Assembly: GCA_001767455.1 (NCBI GenBank)
Contig: MELC01000004.1
Span: 1-64,000, forward strand
From: Acidobacteria bacterium RIFCSPLOWO2_12_FULL_66_21
Lineage (GTDB): Bacteria > Acidobacteriota > Vicinamibacteria > Vicinamibacterales > 2-12-FULL-66-21
DNA length: 64,000 nt
Direction: 5' to 3'
Of the stretch, positions 35,714 to 44,172 are shown in pieces. Position 1 is the first letter of the stretch. Every line of letters begins with the position of its first letter. The translations under genes were made by a program, and so were the position numbers. A model generated the notes under the pieces. That model worked only from the letters and a program-made list of their open reading frames with translations. It had not been told where the DNA came from and did no database searches.

Positions 35714-37858
35714 CTAGGGCTGCGGTTCCGGCTGGCGGCGCTGCATGGCCGGATGGTACATCTCTTCGGCGTACTGCTTGACCATGCGCCGGGCGCTGAA
35801 ACGCGGGGTGACCGAGATGATCGCCTGGCGGACGTGTCCGAGCCAGCGCCGCGGGATGCCCGCCGCGTCGCGATCGTAGAACGTCGGAACGATCTCGCTT
35901 TCGAGCAGCCGGTAGAGCGCTTCGGCGTCGCCCGCGTCGGTCGCGTCGGGATCGAGATGCTCCGGGCCGTTGATCACCCAGCCGTTCTGCCCGTTGTAGC
36001 CCTCGGCCCACCACCCGTCGGCGATGCTGAGATGCGGGACCCCGTTGATGGCCGCCTTCATCCCGCTCGTGCCGCTGGCTTCGAGGGGCTTGCGCGGGTT
36101 GTTCAACCAGACATCGCAGCCCTGGACGAGGAAATGGGCCACGTGGAGGTCGTAGTCGTCGACGAACGCGATCCGGCCGCCGAAGATCGGATCGATCGCG
36201 CGGCGATAGACCTGCTGCAGGTGATGCTTGCCCGTCTCGTCGGCCGGGTGCGCCTTTCCGGCAAAGACGATCTGCACCGGCCGCCGCAAGGCGTTCAGGA
36301 TCCGGTTCAGCCGCTCCGGGTTGTGGAAGATCAGCTCCGGGCGCTTGTAGGCCGTGAAGCGGCGCGCGTATCCGATGGTGAGCGCTCTGGGGTCCAGCAG
36401 CGTTCCGGCCGCGACCACCCGCGCCGCGCTGACGTGCTCTTCCTTCCACCGCAGGCGCGCCCGTTCGCGGACGAACGCGAACAGGTAATTGCGAAGCGCC
36501 TGCCGCGCGGCCCACAGCTCCTCGTCGGGAATGTCGAGGATGCGCTTCCACAGGTCCGCATCGTCGTGGTGCTCGCGCCAGTCGGCGTCGAGGTGATCGT
36601 CGAACAGGCGCGCCATCTCCGCCGAGAGCCACGTCGGCGTGTGAATGCCGTTGGTGATCGCGCGGACCGGCCGCTGCTCGTCGGACGCGCCGGGCCAGAT
36701 GGATGCCCACATCTCGCGCGTCACCTGGCCGTGCAGCTGCGAGACCGCGTTGACGGCCCCGGCCGTGCGGAGCGCGAGCGCGGTCATGTTGAACAGCGGG
36801 CCGCTGCCGTTGTCGTAGTGGCCGAGCGCCATGAACGCGTCGCGGTAGCCGCCGAGCGTGCCCCACGCCCCGGCGAGATGCGTCTCGACCAGGTTGAACG
36901 GGAAGGCGTCGTGCCCGGCGGGCACCGGGGTGTGCGTCGTGAAGATCGTCGTGCGGCGCACGTCGGCGAGCGCGGACTCGAACGAGTCGCCGCTCTCGAT
37001 CCTGTCGCGGATGCGCTGGAGGACGACAAACGCCGCGTGCCCTTCGTTGAGATGCCAGGCGGCGGGGGCCGCCCCCATCGCCTTCAGCGCCCGCACGCCG
37101 CCAATGCCGAGGATGATCTCCTGCTGGACCCGTGTCTCGCGGTCGCCGCCGTACAGCCGCGCCGACAGCTCGCGATCCCACGGGGCGTTCTCCTCGAGGT
37201 CGGTGTCGAGCAGGAACAGCGTCACGCGTCCCAGGTGCACGCGCCAGACGGCTGCCAGGACGCTGCGATTGCCGAGCGGCACCGCGACGACGCACGGCTG
37301 TCCCTCGGGAGTGACGGCCGCGTCGATCGGCGCGTTCGCCCAGTCCAGCCGCTCGTACGATTCCTGCTGCCACCCTTCAGGCGAGACGCTCTGGTGAAAG
37401 TAGCCCTGCGGGTACATGAACCCGACGCCGATGAGCGGGATGCCGAGGTCGCTGGCCTCCTTGCAATGATCGCCGGCGAGGACGCCGAGGCCGCCGGCGT
37501 AGATCGGCAGCGACTGGTGCAGCGCGAACTCCGCAGAGAAGTACGCGATGGGGCCGTGCGCCTCGGGATGGCGGTCCTGCCACCACGTGTCGCGCGCGCT
37601 GCGGGCGCGATCGAGCGCGTCCATGGCCGAGTCGTACAGGATCAGGAACCGGTCGTCGACCGCCGCCGCGTTCAGCATGTCCTGCGGGAGCAGCTGCAGC
37701 ATCAGCACCGGGTTGTGGGCCGTCTGCCGCCACAACTGATAATCGAGCTTGCGGAACACCTCGCGCGCCTGCGTGTTCCACGTCCACCAGAGGTCCGACG
37801 CCAGCTCGCGCAGCCGCGTCAGCCGATCGGGAATGTTCGGGGCCGTGACGTTGTCCAA
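35714..37858 (-). CDS. glgP: Alpha-glucan (glycogen/maltodextrin) phosphorylase, short form
   Basis: GT35 phosphorylase that releases glucose-1-phosphate from alpha-1,4-glucans. It has about 714 residues and is the alpha-glucan phosphorylase type common in non-enteric bacteria. IAYFSAEFALHQSLPIYAGGLGVLAGDH, FTTHTPVPAGHDAF and RRFTAYKRPELIF are conserved. EASGTSGMKAAINGVPHLSIADGWWAEG carries the PLP-binding lysine. The start is uncertain. TTG 37858 has GGAAGG 8 bases upstream and GTG 37876 is an alternative; no ATG is suitable, although the frame is open far upstream. It lies 38 bases downstream of a dehydratase gene. Confidence 0.92.
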   Translation of the reverse strand: MDNVTAPNIPDRLTRLRELASDLWWTWNTQAREVFRKLDYQLWRQTAHNPVLMLQLLPQDMLNAAAVDDRFLILYDSAMDALDRARSARDTWWQDRHPEAHGPIAYFSAEFALHQSLPIYAGGLGVLAGDHCKEASDLGIPLIGVGFMYPQGYFHQSVSPEGWQQESYERLDWANAPIDAAVTPEGQPCVVAVPLGNRSVLAAVWRVHLGRVTLFLLDTDLEENAPWDRELSARLYGGDRETRVQQEIILGIGGVRALKAMGAAPAAWHLNEGHAAFVVLQRIRDRIESGDSFESALADVRRTTIFTTHTPVPAGHDAFPFNLVETHLAGAWGTLGGYRDAFMALGHYDNGSGPLFNMTALALRTAGAVNAVSQLHGQVTREMWASIWPGASDEQRPVRAITNGIHTPTWLSAEMARLFDDHLDADWREHHDDADLWKRILDIPDEELWAARQALRNYLFAFVRERARLRWKEEHVSAARVVAAGTLLDPRALTIGYARRFTAYKRPELIFHNPERLNRILNALRRPVQIVFAGKAHPADETGKHHLQQVYRRAIDPIFGGRIAFVDDYDLHVAHFLVQGCDVWLNNPRKPLEASGTSGMKAAINGVPHLSIADGWWAEGYNGQNGWVINGPEHLDPDATDAGDAEALYRLLESEIVPTFYDRDAAGIPRRWLGHVRQAIISVTPRFSARRMVKQYAEEMYHPAMQRRQPEPQP

Positions 37859-37896
37859 GAGTGTCCTTCCATACACGCCCGGCCTGACGGCCGGGC

Positions 37897-38901
37897 CTAC
37901 TCGCAGGCGCCGACGAGCTTCGCGAACGTCGACAGGTCGATGTTGCCGCCCGAGACGACGGCGACGACCTTGCGGTGGCCGCGTTGCGCGAAGGACGGGG
38001 CCAGCGCTCCGGCCACCGCGCACGCCGCCGCGCCCTCGGCAATCACATGCACGCGATCGGCGACGAGCCGCATGGCGCGCGCCGCGTCGTCGAGCGTCAC
38101 GACCAGCGATTCGGCGACCCACTCGCTCAGCAGCGGCCACATCGTCGTCAGGACGGACTTGCCACCGGCGCCGTCGACGAACGACGATTGCCACGCGTCG
38201 AACCGGCTGGCGCGGCCGGCGCGGAACGACACGGCCAGCGGCGCCGCCGTCTCCGGCTCCGCGGCGTACACCCGCGCCTCGGGCCGCGTCGCCCGCACCG
38301 CGCACGCGATCCCGGCCAGCAACCCGCCGCCGCCAAGCGGCGCGATCACCGCGTCGACGTCGGGCAGATCCTCGAGAATCTCCAGTCCGATGGTGCCGTT
38401 CCCGCTGATGAACCCGTCGTCGTCGAACGGATGGACGAAGTGGCCGTGCATGCGGCCGGACCCGTGGTCCTCGACCGTCTTCCAGCACTCCTCGTACGTC
38501 GCCTGCACGATCGTGGCGCCGAGCCGCCGGATGGCGTCGAGTTTCATCGCCGGTGCCGTGTCCATCACGAGCACGCTGCAGGGCGCGCCCGCCATCCGGG
38601 CCGCGAGCGCGACACCCTGCGCGGCGTTGCCCGCGCTCACGGTCCAGACGCCCTGCGCGAGCTGGTCCCGCGTCAGGTGCGACACGGCATTGTAGGCGCC
38701 GCGAATCTTGAAGGATCCAATCGGCTGCAGTGTTTCCAGCTTCAGGTAGATTTCGGGCCCCGCGGACGGGGAGCCCGGCACGTGGAGCCGGACGAGCGGG
38801 GTGCGAACGGCGGCCTTGTAGACGGTGGCTGCGGCGTCGCGAATCGTGTCCAGGGAGATGCGTCTCTGAATCAAGGGCGTAAGCAGCGATGAAGACGCCA
38901 T
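37897..38901 (-). CDS. PLP-dependent serine/threonine dehydratase-like enzyme
   Basis: 334 residues of fold-type II PLP enzyme. The Schiff-base lysine is in IGSFKIRGAYNA (about residue 64), the phosphate-binding loop is GGGGLLAG, and VSAGNAAQGVALAA and VVSGGNIDL complete the cofactor site. There is no C-terminal ACT domain, so it resembles the catabolic threonine/serine dehydratase or racemase group rather than biosynthetic IlvA. The substrate is uncertain. The ATG at 38901 is clear. glgP follows, but a functional link is not obvious. Confidence 0.88.
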   Translation of the reverse strand: MASSSLLTPLIQRRISLDTIRDAAATVYKAAVRTPLVRLHVPGSPSAGPEIYLKLETLQPIGSFKIRGAYNAVSHLTRDQLAQGVWTVSAGNAAQGVALAARMAGAPCSVLVMDTAPAMKLDAIRRLGATIVQATYEECWKTVEDHGSGRMHGHFVHPFDDDGFISGNGTIGLEILEDLPDVDAVIAPLGGGGLLAGIACAVRATRPEARVYAAEPETAAPLAVSFRAGRASRFDAWQSSFVDGAGGKSVLTTMWPLLSEWVAESLVVTLDDAARAMRLVADRVHVIAEGAAACAVAGALAPSFAQRGHRKVVAVVSGGNIDLSTFAKLVGACE

Positions 38902-39014
38902 CGTAGTCGGCCCGATCCATGGCCGTCAACAAATCCGATAGACTGGCGCGGTCGCGTGGTCCATGCTGAGCTGCGGGGTGTCGCCGCCCGCAGGGCCTCC
39001 GGCAGGAAGGACAC

Positions 39015-40142
39015 ATGATGCCGCGCAGAATCAACCGACGGGAATTTGTCATGACCGGCACCGCCGCGGGGCTTGCCGCCGCCGCGCCACGCGCCGCGTT
39101 CGCACAGGGGCCGACGATGATGACCCGCAGCACATCGAAGCCGGCCGTGGTCTCGTCGGCGAACGGCCATCGATTCAAGAACGGCGGCAGCAAGACCTGC
39201 ATCGAGACGGCCTTCTCGATGATGACCGCCGGCACGGACGTCCTCGACGCACTCATCGCCGGCGTCAACATCGTGGAGCTCGACCCCGACGACAACAGCG
39301 TCGGCTACGGCGGGCTGCCCAACGCCGACGGCGTCGTCCAGCTCGACTCGTGCTGCATGCACGGACCGAAGAAGCGCGCCGGCGGCGTGGCCGCGATCGA
39401 AGGCGTGAGGACGCCCTCCCTCGTCGCGAAGGCGGTCATGGACGAGACCGATCACCACCTGATCGTCGGGAAGGGGGCCCAGGACTTCGCGCGCAACATC
39501 GGCATGAAGATCGAGGCCGACCTGAACACCGACCGTTCGCGCGAGGCCTGGCTGCGCTGGAAGCGCGAGACCGATCCCCTGCACTACCTCGACCCGATCA
39601 AGCGGCAGGAAGGGATGCGCCGGATCGAGCGGCAGATGATCGCCGACGGATTGATCAACGAGAACCATCTGTACGGGACGATCAACTGCGACGGCGTCAA
39701 CGCGAAGGGGGAAGTCTGCGGCGTCACGACGACGAGCGGGCTCGCCTGGAAGATCCCGGGACGCGTCGGCGACTCGCCGATTCTCGGCGCCGGCCTGTAC
39801 GTCGACGGCGAAGTCGGCGCGGCGGGCTCCACCGGACGCGGCGAAGCGAATCTGTACAACCTGTGCTCGTTCCTCGTCGTGGAGGAAATGCGGCGAGGCG
39901 CGCGCCCGAAGGACGCCGGCCTGACCGCGCTGAAACGGATCAAGGCGAACACGATCGAGAAGCGGCTGCTCAACGCGCGCGGCGAGCCGAACTTCAACAT
40001 CAACTTCTACATCCTCAACCGCGCCGGCGAGTACGCCGGAGTGGGGATGTACTGCCCGGGGAACCGCCAGCAGTTCGCGGTCTGCGACGAGAAGGGCCCG
40101 AGGCTCGAGATCGTCGAGCCGCTGCTGCAGGGAGAGCCATGA
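39015..40142 (+). CDS. Tat-exported N4-(beta-N-acetylglucosaminyl)-L-asparaginase-like Ntn hydrolase
   Basis: 375 residues. The signal peptide is twin-arginine type: NRREFVMTG followed by a weakly hydrophobic stretch and PRAAFAQ. The glycosylasparaginase core has PNADGVVQLDSCCM, KKRAGGVAAIEGV, and the signature VTTTSGLAWKIPGRVGDSP followed by GAGLYVDGEVGAAGSTGRGE. The family self-cleaves before a Thr, usually HDT. Here the site reads YGTIN, keeping Thr but replacing the preceding Asp with Gly. The product would remove Asn-linked GlcNAc in the periplasm. AGGAAGG precedes the ATG. The stop overlaps the next gene (ATGA). Confidence 0.88.
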   Translation: MMPRRINRREFVMTGTAAGLAAAAPRAAFAQGPTMMTRSTSKPAVVSSANGHRFKNGGSKTCIETAFSMMTAGTDVLDALIAGVNIVELDPDDNSVGYGGLPNADGVVQLDSCCMHGPKKRAGGVAAIEGVRTPSLVAKAVMDETDHHLIVGKGAQDFARNIGMKIEADLNTDRSREAWLRWKRETDPLHYLDPIKRQEGMRRIERQMIADGLINENHLYGTINCDGVNAKGEVCGVTTTSGLAWKIPGRVGDSPILGAGLYVDGEVGAAGSTGRGEANLYNLCSFLVVEEMRRGARPKDAGLTALKRIKANTIEKRLLNARGEPNFNINFYILNRAGEYAGVGMYCPGNRQQFAVCDEKGPRLEIVEPLLQGEP

Positions 40143-42202
40143 CGTCCTCCGGTCTCGCGGCGCTCGCGGCCGTCTCGCTGCTCGCGGCCGCGCAGGCCGG
40201 CCAGGTTCCGACGGTCAAGTCCGGCGTCGAGGTGATCGCGGTCGACGTGGAGGTCGTCGGCCGCGACGGCGAACCGATCGCCGGGCTCCGGCCCGCGGAC
40301 TTCGAGGTCCGCCTGGACGGACGCCCGCGCCGCGTCGTCTCCGCCGACTTCATCCGGTACGGCACAACCGGCGCGGCCGCGGCGCCCGTCGTGACGCCTG
40401 GCGCGACGCCGCCGGCCGCGCGCCGGCTCTATCTGATCGCCGTCGACGAGCACAGCTTCAGGCAAGGGTCGGCGATGGCCGCGATGAAAGCGGCGTCCGG
40501 CTTCATCGACAAGCTGCGGCCCGACGATCTCGTCGGGCTGCACGCGTATCCGACGGGCACAGCCCATGTCGACTTCACCACCGATCACGCGCTGGTGAAG
40601 TCCGCGCTCGGCAAGATCGTGGGCCTGTTCGATCCGCCCCGCAGCGAGTTCCACATGTCGCTGTCCGAGATTATCGACATCAACGCCTCCGACGGGCAGG
40701 TGTTCGCGAAAGTGGTGGCTCGCGAGTGCCCGCCGGGCGACATGTTCTGCCCGGAGGAGGTGAGAAGTGAGGCACTCATGCTCGCGTCGTTTCTCGAGAT
40801 GCAGATCGCGCAGAGCCTCGGAGGGCTGCGGGGACTGATTGAAGGGCTCGCGGCCGTGCCCGAACGCAAGACGGTCGTGCTCGTCAGCGGCGGTCTGATG
40901 GCCAACGATCGGGTCGGCGGCCGCCCGGACGCCTCGGGCCTCACGATGGCCGTGGGCCGCGAGGCGCTTCGCGCGAACGTGAACCTGTACGTGCTGCACA
41001 TGGATACGAGCTTTCAGGACGCGTTTTCATCGGGTCAGTCGCCGCGACTGGACACGCTCTTCCGCGACAGCAGCGTGTCCGCGCAGGGCCTCGAGATGGT
41101 GGCGGGCGCCGGCGGCGGCGCGGTGATGCGCGTGCAGGCAGGCACGCTGGATTCCTCCTTCGCGCGCGTGCTGAAGGAGACGTCGGCGCATTACGTGCTG
41201 GGCGTGGCCGTCGAGGAGGCCGATCGCAACGGGAAGGCGCACGGCATTTCGGTTCGGTACAAGAAACGCGGCGCCACACTTCGAAGCCGGAGCCTGGTGT
41301 TGATTCCACGGCCCGGCGCCGCTGTCGCCGATCCCGAGCCGGAACCCTCCGACGAAATGCCGGCGGAGCCGCCCCAGCCGCCGCTCGCGAAACCGGGCGC
41401 GAAGACCCCGCCGCTCGAGGCGATTCTCAGGTCCGCCGCGATGTACCTCGACGCGTACGAGAAGCAGGCCTCGGCAATCGTGTCGGAGGAAACCTATCTG
41501 CAGCAGGCGCCGCAGCCGGGTCCCCAGACGCCGGCGGTGTCACGCGAGCTTCGATCGGACATGCTCATCGTGCCCGAGGCGCGGGTCGGGTGGATTGGAT
41601 TCCGGGATGTCTTCGAGGTGGACGGCACGCCCGTTCACAATCGCACGGAGCGGCTGACGAACCTGTTCCTGCATCCCCTTCCAGACACCATGGCCCAGGC
41701 GCGGCGGATCGTCGTGGAGGGCTCGCGGCTGAACCTCCGGAGCGACATCCACCGCACCATCAACACGCCGATGATGGCGCTGCGCTTTCTGCGGTTCGTC
41801 GATCAGCGCCGCTCGAAATTCACGCTCGACGGACTCCAGGAGGTCGACGGCGTGTCGGCGGCGGTGGTGCGCTTCGAGGAGAAGCTGAAGCCGCGGATGA
41901 TCGAGTCTGACGACGACGCGGCGGCGAAGGGGACGTTCTGGATCGAGCCCGGCACCGGCCGGGTGCTGAAGACCGAGCTGTTGTTCGACACCGGTGAAAA
42001 ATCCACCCGGCTGCGCGTCCGCGTGCGCGTCGGCTACGCGGCGTACCCGGCGCTCGAGACGTGGGTGCCCGTGACGATGGACGAGGAGTACCGTCTCGGC
42101 AAGGGAGCGCTGGCGGTCGAAGGGCACGCCACGTACGCGAACTTCCGGAAATTCCGGGTCGAGACGAATATCAACATCAAGGACCGGATCCCGGTCCCCT
42201 GA
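40139..42202 (+). CDS. Exported VWA-like domain protein with a large C-terminal domain
   Basis: 687 residues with signal peptide MTSSGLAALAAVSLLAAAQAG. A strand-rich N-terminus (VIAVDVEVVGRDGEPIAGLRPADFEVRLDG) is shared with the other VWA-like proteins here. A von Willebrand A-like region follows (LIAVDEHSF in place of DxSxS, VLVSGGLMAND, LYVLHMD). The C-terminal 250 residues (about 430-680) form a separate beta-rich domain with FWIEPGTGRVLKTELLFDTGEK, reminiscent of LolA/outer-membrane-lipoprotein-sorting-like folds. The metal site is degenerate. It is coupled to the asparaginase by ATGA overlap, with GGGAG upstream. Confidence 0.85.
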   Translation: MTSSGLAALAAVSLLAAAQAGQVPTVKSGVEVIAVDVEVVGRDGEPIAGLRPADFEVRLDGRPRRVVSADFIRYGTTGAAAAPVVTPGATPPAARRLYLIAVDEHSFRQGSAMAAMKAASGFIDKLRPDDLVGLHAYPTGTAHVDFTTDHALVKSALGKIVGLFDPPRSEFHMSLSEIIDINASDGQVFAKVVARECPPGDMFCPEEVRSEALMLASFLEMQIAQSLGGLRGLIEGLAAVPERKTVVLVSGGLMANDRVGGRPDASGLTMAVGREALRANVNLYVLHMDTSFQDAFSSGQSPRLDTLFRDSSVSAQGLEMVAGAGGGAVMRVQAGTLDSSFARVLKETSAHYVLGVAVEEADRNGKAHGISVRYKKRGATLRSRSLVLIPRPGAAVADPEPEPSDEMPAEPPQPPLAKPGAKTPPLEAILRSAAMYLDAYEKQASAIVSEETYLQQAPQPGPQTPAVSRELRSDMLIVPEARVGWIGFRDVFEVDGTPVHNRTERLTNLFLHPLPDTMAQARRIVVEGSRLNLRSDIHRTINTPMMALRFLRFVDQRRSKFTLDGLQEVDGVSAAVVRFEEKLKPRMIESDDDAAAKGTFWIEPGTGRVLKTELLFDTGEKSTRLRVRVRVGYAAYPALETWVPVTMDEEYRLGKGALAVEGHATYANFRKFRVETNINIKDRIPVP

Positions 42203-42221
42203 AGCGGCGCGGAATGGGCGG

Positions 42222-43982
42222 TTATCGATCGACCCTGCGCAAGGTGCGTGTCAGCCGCCCGACGGGCTTGCCGTCGACGTTGACGATCGCGCGCATCACG
42301 TACTCGCCTGGCTTCAGACCCGCCACACCAAAGCCGCCGTAGATGATGCGCATGTCTTCAGCGCTCGCTTGGGTGACCTTCGCCTCGGCGGTGGCCATCG
42401 CCGGGGCGTCCTCCGTCTGCGCGAGCTCCAGCGTGGCGGTCAGCGCGGTTCCCTGCGGGACCCCATAGGCCTCGAAATACCCGACGAGCACCTCTTCGGC
42501 CGGCGTCAACAGCAGTTTCGGCGTGAAGCCGTTCTGCGCGAGGCCCATGACGAGCGAGCTCAATTTGACCGGGCCGGCGGCTGTCAGCTCGGCGCGAACC
42601 TCGTAATCGACCGTGCCCGCCCGGCCTTCGGCGTCGGTGGCGGCGATGCGCATCCGGTAGGCGCCGGGGGGGACGACCAGCGAGGCGGTGACGGTGGGCT
42701 TCGCGAGCTCCGCGGCCTGCGCGGTCCATTTCCCTCTCAGCTTCCCCTTGTCATCGAACAACCCGACGACCGCCGCGTTCAGTGTGGTCCCCGGTTCCGC
42801 CGGCTCGAACAGCGCGAGCACGCGGATCTTGTCGTCGCCGGGGTTGCGGGACGGGAACCCCACGCCTCGCAACGGCAGCTCGTTGTACGTGGTGGCGACG
42901 CCGATCATATCCGCCGCCTTGACCGCGGTCTTTGCGCCCGGTTTCGGGATGATCATCTCGCCGCGCGTGTGCGTCTTGACGCCGTCGCGCGCCACCCGCA
43001 GCTCCAGGCGATAGGTGCTGCCGTTTCGCTCGGATGGCTCGGGATCGAACGAGGCGACGTAATACGCGGACGTCTGCCGCTCGAGCGTGTCCATCATCGG
43101 GCCGGCGTTCGATCCCATGCGCAGGATCGTGGAGTTGCTCACGCCGGCGACGTTCTCGAGGCCCGCCCCAAGCGCCTGCGGATCGATCCTCGGCGCCGCC
43201 TCCAGTGTGTGAACGACATAGAGGCTGGCGCGCGACGCGCGCACCGCGGCGCCAAAGTCGTCGAATTGCGCCATCGTGAGCTGGCACACGCCCGACGAGG
43301 CGCCCATGGTCACCATGCGGTCCGCCCCGGTCGGAGTCGACAGCGACGCGGAGTAGAAGACGAACGTCCGCGCCGGTGTGTCCTGCGGCGTGAAGACTCC
43401 CTGGAGCGTCATCAAGGCCTGCCGCGAGCGGCAGGTGAAGTCCGACGGCGTCTCGGAGGTGAGCGCGTGTCCTTCGAGGCTCGCGATGGCCGCCGTGACC
43501 GCCTGCCGGCGGGTCGTCGGCGCGACGTTGACACCGCCCTGGCGCAGCGAGAGGACGCCAATCCGATCGCGCGGCCCGAGCTTCGCCATCAGCATGTTCA
43601 TCGCCGCTTTCACCGGCGGCTCTTTTCCCGGCGCGATCGATTCCTCGTCCACGAGAATCATGATGTCGCGCCCTTCGGTGACGACGTTGGTGCCGAACGG
43701 CGGCGCTGCCGGCAGCGGTGCGGAGCCCTGGTCGGCTCCCGCGAACTGGACGAGCTTGAATTCCCGCAGCTCGCGCACCTTTCCGTTCACCTTCAGCGTG
43801 ACGTCGGCGGCCTTCAAATCCAGCACGGGCTGGCCTGCGTCGGTCACGGCCCGAAAGTCAATCGCGACGGGCGGTCCCGCGGGCGCCTGGGACTGCACGA
43901 AGACGGGCGATCCAAGTATCAGCAGCCATACGGCGGACAGGCCGCAGAGAGAGCGAGTACGAGACGCAGGATGGGACGGCAT
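42222..43982 (-). CDS. Exported VWA-like domain protein (paralogue A)
   Basis: 586 residues from ATG 43982; the frame extends to a TTG at 44033. The signal peptide ends near VFVQSQA. The N-terminal module VLDLKAADVTLKVNGKVRELREF precedes a VWA-like domain whose MIDAS motif is DEESI instead of DxSxS, followed by VFYSASLS and YVVHTLE. The C-terminal half is beta-sandwich-like (IRVLALFEPAEPGTTLNAAVVGLFD, YRMRIAATDAEGRAGTVDYEV, GEYVMRAIVNVDGKPVGRLTRTLR). It is a clear paralogue of the protein at 49.8 kb. Similar proteins are frequent in Acidobacteriota; their function is unknown. Confidence 0.85.
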   Translation of the reverse strand: MPSHPASRTRSLCGLSAVWLLILGSPVFVQSQAPAGPPVAIDFRAVTDAGQPVLDLKAADVTLKVNGKVRELREFKLVQFAGADQGSAPLPAAPPFGTNVVTEGRDIMILVDEESIAPGKEPPVKAAMNMLMAKLGPRDRIGVLSLRQGGVNVAPTTRRQAVTAAIASLEGHALTSETPSDFTCRSRQALMTLQGVFTPQDTPARTFVFYSASLSTPTGADRMVTMGASSGVCQLTMAQFDDFGAAVRASRASLYVVHTLEAAPRIDPQALGAGLENVAGVSNSTILRMGSNAGPMMDTLERQTSAYYVASFDPEPSERNGSTYRLELRVARDGVKTHTRGEMIIPKPGAKTAVKAADMIGVATTYNELPLRGVGFPSRNPGDDKIRVLALFEPAEPGTTLNAAVVGLFDDKGKLRGKWTAQAAELAKPTVTASLVVPPGAYRMRIAATDAEGRAGTVDYEVRAELTAAGPVKLSSLVMGLAQNGFTPKLLLTPAEEVLVGYFEAYGVPQGTALTATLELAQTEDAPAMATAEAKVTQASAEDMRIIYGGFGVAGLKPGEYVMRAIVNVDGKPVGRLTRTLRRVDR

Positions 43983-44032
43983 GGGGAGAGCATACGCCTC
44001 TTCGCCGCGGCGCGGAAGACGTTTCAGCCGCA

Positions 44033-44076
44033 AAAGAACGGCGCGCCAGCGATGTTCCGCAAGCGCGCCGTTCTTT
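44033..44076 (-). terminator. Terminator hairpin downstream of the BNR-repeat gene
   Basis: A perfect 14-bp stem (44033-44046 with 44063-44076, AAAGAACGGCGCGC) with a 16-base loop. On the minus strand the second arm ends GTTCTTT, providing the U-rich stretch. It lies between the BNR-repeat gene and paralogue A on the same strand. Confidence 0.6.
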
Positions 44077-44172
44077 GACTTTGACTGTCGACTTTGACTG
44101 TCGACTTTGACTGTCGACTTTGACTACCGACTTTGCCTACCGACTTTGACTATCGACTATCGACTATCGACT
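44077..44172. repeat. TCGACTTTGACTG tandem repeat
   Basis: About seven degenerate units of 11-13 bases (GACTTTGACTGTC, GACTTTGACTACC, TATCGACTATCGAC) run up to the stop codon of the BNR-repeat protein. The same family occurs at 57.14-57.29 kb, there as a complete inverted pair. It replaces ordinary spacer sequence beside a terminator hairpin. Confidence 0.9.

Noticed and set aside
35183-38695. A 1170-codon plus-strand open frame
   Set aside because: It is antisense to glgP, the zinc-ribbon gene and the dehydratase. It has no recognisable domain and the complementary strand encodes complete enzymes.
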